8,537 bases of DNA. Origin: Sphingobacteriaceae bacterium. Lineage in GTDB: Bacteria > Bacteroidota > Bacteroidia > B-17B0 > Aurantibacillaceae. The notes below the pieces were generated by a model, which was not told the DNA's origin, did no database searches, and saw only the letters and a list, made by a program, of their open reading frames with translations. A program made the position numbers and the translations under genes. Every line of letters begins with the position of its first letter. Within the stretch, counting starts at the first letter, position 1. This document shows positions 7,199-8,537 of the stretch, piece by piece. The stretch lies in assembly GCA_025360355.1 (NCBI GenBank), contig JANYCL010000364.1:1-8537 (forward strand). The letters are read 5' to 3'.

Positions 7199-8245
7199 GT
7201 GAAAAAATTAGTGTTTTTTGTATTTGCTCTGGCTATATTTTTCGTAACTTATGCTACAATTTATTGCATGAAATTATTTGCCTTCATAGCTTTTTTACCA
7301 CACCTGTTTAATGGAAAAGGAAACGATAGCATAAAACCTATTGTTATAAATAAAGATCTTTGCTCTGATGTTATTGGTGTTTGCAAATTGGATGACAAAC
7401 TAAGCCGCAATTATGTTTTTGATAAACAGATCTATAATTTCCGTTGTGATACTTTGTCGCAAGTTAAATTCTGGAGGCAAATTATGAATCTGCATCAGGA
7501 TTCTTCTTTGTTAAGCTTAGGGCACAACAGAAAAGTAGTTGGAAAAACGCATCACAAAAGCTGGGTGACTCAAAACGATGAGAAAAAACAATTTTATCGT
7601 GATAGCGTTAGATGCGCAAACGGACAGGATTCTTCTTGTCGTGTTTTATTGACCGAGGGCAAACAGTTTTTTTATAATTTCGACAGGGCATTTGAAAATT
7701 TTGATAGAGGTATAAATGATTTTGTGGCGAATGACGTTGATCCCTGGTATGCACAAGCTATTTTATTAATTGAGAGTCCGAATAAATTACAAAAATCAAA
7801 TGCCGGCGCTTATGGTCCGTTTCAATTAATGAAAGAAGTGGCGCGTTTGTTTGGATTAAAAGTTAACCGTCAGTTAGACGAGCGTGCTGATTTTGATCGC
7901 TCTGCTTATGCAGCTTCAAGTCTCATCAAAACAATTTGCATTCCCAACACAAAATTAATTTTAGACTCGCTCCACATTACATACAACGAAAATGATCTGT
8001 GGTTTAAATTACTGGTGATGCATTCTTATCATGCAGGTTCGGGAAATGTAAAATTGGCGCTATATACTTTTATGCCGCAAAAAGGTGATATGAATTTGAT
8101 CTATAATTTGTGGCATGCACAAACACGTCATTTCCGTTCGGCTTCACAAAATTATTCGCAATTAGTTTTAGCAGCAATGCTTGAAATGAATTCGCGAATA
8201 AAGCTTTCTCCTGAATTTACTTCTACTGCCGCAAAAAGTAATTGA
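7199..8245 (+). CDS. envelope-anchored lytic transglycosylase, SLT domain
   Basis: This 348-residue protein probably cleaves peptidoglycan glycan strands by non-hydrolytic transglycosylation. The first 37 residues are strongly hydrophobic and act as a signal anchor or uncleaved signal peptide. The SLT (goose-lysozyme-like) domain spans about 170-335. The catalytic Glu192 in LLIESPNKL is followed by the family block GAYGPFQLM (203-211), then RADFDRSAYAASSLI, the YHAGSGNV motif (277-284) and QNYSQLVLAAML. The canonical YNAG reads YHAG here. The region 40-165 has no domain I recognise. It contains five cysteines (53, 62, 83, 139, 147) that could form periplasmic disulfides. I kept the GTG at 7199 because it supplies the lysine-then-hydrophobic signal sequence. 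The ATG at 7268 would leave a shorter hydrophobic segment and cannot be excluded. No secretion-system or phage genes are adjacent, so a housekeeping or remodelling enzyme is the likeliest role. Confidence 0.85.
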   Translation: MKKLVFFVFALAIFFVTYATIYCMKLFAFIAFLPHLFNGKGNDSIKPIVINKDLCSDVIGVCKLDDKLSRNYVFDKQIYNFRCDTLSQVKFWRQIMNLHQDSSLLSLGHNRKVVGKTHHKSWVTQNDEKKQFYRDSVRCANGQDSSCRVLLTEGKQFFYNFDRAFENFDRGINDFVANDVDPWYAQAILLIESPNKLQKSNAGAYGPFQLMKEVARLFGLKVNRQLDERADFDRSAYAASSLIKTICIPNTKLILDSLHITYNENDLWFKLLVMHSYHAGSGNVKLALYTFMPQKGDMNLIYNLWHAQTRHFRSASQNYSQLVLAAMLEMNSRIKLSPEFTSTAAKSN

Positions 8246-8279
8246 TTATTTAACGACGTCTTCTTTTTTACTTATGCGG
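8229..8279. terminator. imperfect inverted repeat across the convergent stop codons
   Basis: CCGC (8229-8232) plus AAGTAA (8236-8241) can pair with TTACTT (8268-8273) plus GCGG (8276-8279), leaving a small internal loop and a 26-base terminal loop. The arms border both stop codons, and T-runs occur on both strands (8264-8269 on +, opposite 8233-8237 on -). It could act as a weak bidirectional terminator for the two converging genes. The long loop and AT-rich inner arm keep confidence low. Confidence 0.22.
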
Positions 8280-8537
8280 ATAACCTCAGCTAAAGATTTT
8301 AAAGCGCGGTCATGTTTTTTTACAAACGGATTGCTGAGATCCCAAACATACCCTGCAAGCACTGAACAAATTTGTTTTTTAAATTCAGGGTTAATGTCTT
8401 TCGCAAAAAATATTTCATAAAGCGTTCCGTCGTACCAGGCCATTACGTAACTCTTAAAGGTTTCTACGCCTATCATGGTTGGCTTCATGTATTCTTCTTC
8501 CCAATCAACTTTATTTCCTTTTAATTGTTTAATTACC
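8246..8537 (-). CDS. unrecognised small protein, C-terminal part (5' truncated by window)
   Basis: Read on the - strand, this frame is open from the window edge to the TAA at 8246-8248, giving 96 visible residues. The ATG at 8486-8488 is probably internal, because 16 more in-frame codons lie before it (VIKQLKGNKVDWEEEY) and read as normal protein. I do not recognise a family. Visible features are an aromatic stretch (SYVMAWYDGTLYEIFFAKD), an amphipathic helix-like segment, and a Lys/Asp-rich end (SKKEDVVK). There is no evident membrane span, signal peptide or metal-binding motif in this part. It converges with the transglycosylase gene, and their stop codons abut with no spacer. It is probably a real gene because the frame is open to the window edge and the composition is protein-like, but with under 100 residues visible the function cannot be called. 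Confidence 0.65.
   Translation of the reverse strand, partial: VIKQLKGNKVDWEEEYMKPTMIGVETFKSYVMAWYDGTLYEIFFAKDINPEFKKQICSVLAGYVWDLSNPFVKKHDRALKSLAEVIRISKKEDVVK

Noticed and set aside
7199..8245. Transglycosylase as a phage endolysin or VirB1-type secretion component
   Set aside because: No phage, conjugation or secretion genes are nearby, and the flanking genes look chromosomal.

Overview
The window looks like chromosomal DNA from a member of the Bacteroidota, probably a low-GC environmental lineage near Flavobacteriales or Sphingobacteriales. The evidence is AT-rich DNA, no Shine-Dalgarno-like purine block before any of the five visible starts, TAnnTTTG-type -7 promoter candidates before two genes, and a TPR/transmembrane/coiled-coil/SpoIIE phosphatase architecture common in that phylum. 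The assignment is an inference from these traits. Six genes lie on the + strand and one on the - strand. No rRNA, tRNA, CRISPR array, insertion sequence, phage or integrase gene is visible, and no gene-free stretch exceeds about 80 bases.

Left part (1-3121): the C-terminal portion of a CHAT-domain caspase-like peptidase with an intact His/Cys dyad, cut by the window edge. It is followed 19 bases later by a large multi-pass membrane protein that resembles GT-C-fold glycosyltransferases and carries a soluble C-terminal part.

Middle (3122-7172): a 78-base spacer holds a hairpin, a promoter-like element and a degenerate heptanucleotide repeat. It leads into radA, a recombination/repair ATPase that starts with TTG. 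The radA stop overlaps the start of a 707-residue signalling protein built as signal peptide, TPRs, membrane span, coiled coil and SpoIIE/PP2C phosphatase. A 134-residue STAS/SpoIIAA-like protein follows. The phosphatase and STAS-like protein look like two parts of a partner-switching pathway: an envelope-sensing phosphatase and a possible phosphorylatable regulator. No anti-sigma-type kinase is visible here.

Right part (7173-8537): an envelope-anchored SLT-family lytic transglycosylase with a GTG start and a promoter-like element only four bases upstream. It converges on the 3' portion of an unrecognised small gene on the - strand, and the two stop codons are directly adjacent.

Most of the window reads as ordinary core or lineage-specific chromosome. 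The best candidate for something under-described is the radA-phosphatase-STAS cluster, together with the unusual leader of radA.
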